DNA from: Clostridiales bacterium
GTDB lineage: Bacteria; Bacillota; Clostridia; Clostridiales; Clostridiaceae
Reading direction: 5' to 3'
DNA: 64,000 nt
NCBI GenBank assembly: GCA_012519845.1
Contig: JAAYPK010000073.1
Span: forward strand, 1 to 64,000
The stretch's first letter is position 1. The number at the start of each line of letters is the position of its first letter. Below the pieces are notes generated by a model. The model had not been told where the DNA came from, did not search any database, and saw only the letters and a program-made list of their open reading frames with translations. Below are positions 62,631-64,000 of the stretch, one piece after another. The translations under genes were made by a program, and so were the position numbers.

Positions 62631-62715
62631 AATTATATTCCCCCTTTAACTATATTTATTTAATTATAATGAATCCTATTTGATTTGGTAATAGACTATT
62701 ATCAGAAAAAATAGG

Positions 62716-63588
62716 TTAATTTTCACTTTCAATTATCCATTTAAACATTGGTCCCCAATAGCTTTCATGATGACTTCCATCATCTTCCTTATAGAAAACA
62801 TTATTCAAGGAATTGTCAGTAGCTATTTTATAAGCATTATTAGCAGAGTAATATGCAAAATCATTAGTTCCAACATAAAAATAGATATTTGTGTCTTTAA
62901 TTTTATTATTATTAAGGTTATCAGATAAATATTCTGTATAAGCATTTGGATTTACATTATCACATAATGAAAAAGCACCAATTACTCCAAAAACATCATT
63001 ATATTCAATTCCAGTATATAGCGAAACAATAGCACCATAGGAAGCACCAATAATAGCTGTGTTTTTCTTATCAGGAAGAGTTCTGTAATTTTCATCAATA
63101 TAAGGTTTTAAAGTTTTTACAATAAATTCCGAATAATATTTGCCAAGTCCACCTGGAGAAATTGTAGGGTTATTATTTGATACTCCTGAAAAAACATTGT
63201 ATTCATTAGTTCTAGTGCTATCAATAGAGTCAATACCAACAACGATGTAGTTCTTTGTTTTACCTTTAGCATAAAGTTCATCTAAAGTTTCAGAAACAGC
63301 CCATGTTTTTCCGTATATTCCACTTGAAGGGTTAAAAAGGTTTTGTCCATCAGGCATATAAATTACAGGATATCTTTTATTTGAACTACCATAGTTTTCT
63401 GGTAAATATATTCTTAAGGTTTTTGTATTATTAAGTTCTGGAGATTTAAAATTATCTATTACTTTAATATTATCTTTGGAATTTGAGGCGGTTTGTAATG
63501 TGATTTGATCCTTAGGGTTAGTAAAATAAGTCCCTGCAATTATAGCAGAAGCAAATAATAAAATTATAATTATGTGTCTTCTTTTCAT
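62716..63588 (-). CDS. Exported or membrane-anchored esterase (Fes/D1-like), copy 2
   Basis: 290 residues, paralogue of the next gene: same anchor type, SPELNNTKTLRIYLPENYGS, MPDGQNLFNPSSG, nucleophile in IGASYGAIVSL and DGSHHESYW with the likely catalytic His. Long blocks are identical between the two, so the duplication is recent or under homogenisation. Start ATG 63588 behind GAAAGG. Divergent from the GntR gene, whose operator lies between, so shared control is possible. Confidence 0.82.
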   Translation of the reverse strand: MKRRHIIIILLFASAIIAGTYFTNPKDQITLQTASNSKDNIKVIDNFKSPELNNTKTLRIYLPENYGSSNKRYPVIYMPDGQNLFNPSSGIYGKTWAVSETLDELYAKGKTKNYIVVGIDSIDSTRTNEYNVFSGVSNNNPTISPGGLGKYYSEFIVKTLKPYIDENYRTLPDKKNTAIIGASYGAIVSLYTGIEYNDVFGVIGAFSLCDNVNPNAYTEYLSDNLNNNKIKDTNIYFYVGTNDFAYYSANNAYKIATDNSLNNVFYKEDDGSHHESYWGPMFKWIIESEN

Positions 63589-63687
63589 AAGTATACCTTT
63601 CTAAATTACTATTTTATGTAAAGTATATCAAATTCAATATTATTTTATATTAGAGTATTATCAGAAATAATAGGTGAATTATAAATC

Positions 63688-63743
63688 TTGACAATAGAAC
63701 CATATAAATATATACTGTATATATACGATATATACAGTATATA
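63688..63743 (+). promoter_or_regulatory. gntR promoter with large palindromic operator
   Basis: TTGACA and TATACT with a 17-base spacer. Perfect 15-base arms TATATACTGTATATA (63709) / TATATACAGTATATA (63729) surround the -10 and start region. Such ACTGTAT-ATACAGT palindromes are typical YtrA/GntR-type sites, so autoregulation is likely. Confidence 0.8.
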
Positions 63744-63756
63744 TAGAGGTGATGAT

Positions 63757-64000
63757 TTGGATATTATTATAAGCAATTCTGATAAACGGCCTATTTATGA
63801 ACAAATAACAAGCCAAATAAAAAATATGATAATTACTGGAACATTAAAAGAAGGATATCTTCTTCCAAGTATGAGAGTATTAGCAAAAGAGCTAAGAATT
63901 AGTGTAATAACAACAAAAAGGGCTTATGAAGATTTAGAAAGAGATGGGTTTATTATTACAGTTCCTGGTAAAGGTTGTTTTGTTGGAGCAAAAAATACTG
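63757..64000 (+). CDS. GntR-family regulator, YtrA-type (cut by window end)
   Basis: Only the first 81 codons are in the window. They carry the GntR HTH: RPIYEQITSQIKNMIITGTL, then LPSMRVLAKELRISVITTKR and AYEDLERDGFIITVPGKGCF. The start is TTG with AGAGGTGATG upstream; a nearby ATG is out of frame. YtrA-type regulators usually control an ABC transporter downstream. The end lies beyond the window. Confidence 0.88.
   Translation, partial: MDIIISNSDKRPIYEQITSQIKNMIITGTLKEGYLLPSMRVLAKELRISVITTKRAYEDLERDGFIITVPGKGCFVGAKNT

Noticed and set aside
1..64000. CRISPR array, prophage or rRNA/tRNA genes
   Set aside because: No evenly spaced repeats, no phage structural genes and no recognisable rRNA or tRNA sequence were found by eye.

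Overview
The window reads as chromosome of a low-G+C, Gram-positive anaerobe close to Clostridium sensu stricto. The DNA is very AT-rich, most genes have strong AGGAGG-type ribosome sites, and intrinsic terminators are frequent. Family content also points there: DUF1836, DegV, GHKL/LytTR signalling, Ctc/L25, cobalamin-dependent MetH and a bile salt hydrolase that closely resembles the C. perfringens enzyme. The hydrolase suggests a gut-associated life. No rRNA, tRNA, CRISPR array, intact prophage or intact insertion sequence was seen.

Layout. 1-13.2 kb is an accessory, partly decayed region. It holds a CPA2 antiporter with a doubtful 5' end, a DUF1697-acetyltransferase pair between two 98-bp direct repeats, and a MacB-type ABC exporter preceded by a decayed small peptide gene. 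A less AT-rich imported patch follows (about 7.3-10.2 kb): relaxase remnant, a second ABC exporter with a broken TetR regulator, and IS256 transposase debris. Broken XRE and AraC regulators lie further on.

13.2-21.5 kb carries an MBL-fold hydrolase, a PLD-helicase-DUF3427/NUDIX pair, several regulators (AraC, WYL with a GyrI-like partner) and the bile salt hydrolase. 21.5-28.3 kb has a probable 6S RNA, an orphan AbiEi antitoxin with a 46-nt palindrome in its promoter, a DUF1538 membrane protein with a PII-like partner, and a ykkC-class (guanidine-I-like) riboswitch in front of a single membrane transporter gene. 28.4-35.2 kb is a seven-gene sulfur-amino-acid operon behind a consensus promoter and a divergent SAM-I-like leader: MetY-type enzyme, SDR, cystine-type ABC importer, AhpD-like protein and a fused Fe-S serine dehydratase.

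35.3-52 kb is mostly core: lipoprotein, phosphoesterase, Dus, DUF2339, L25, DegV, SOD, radical SAM enzyme, MetH and a MarR unit. 52.4-57.5 kb is a LytTR/GHKL two-component system beside a two-ATPase, two-permease ABC-2 exporter. 57.5-64 kb holds a D-lactate-dehydrogenase-like gene, a TPR/M50 pair, an ECF sigma/membrane-protein pair, two tandem esterases and the start of a GntR regulator.

The best leads are the ykkC riboswitch controlling a GAP-family membrane protein, the SAM-linked operon with its unusual enzyme set, the DUF1538/PII-like pair, the PLD-helicase/NUDIX pair and the orphan AbiEi with its palindrome. All assignments come from reading motifs; no database search was run.
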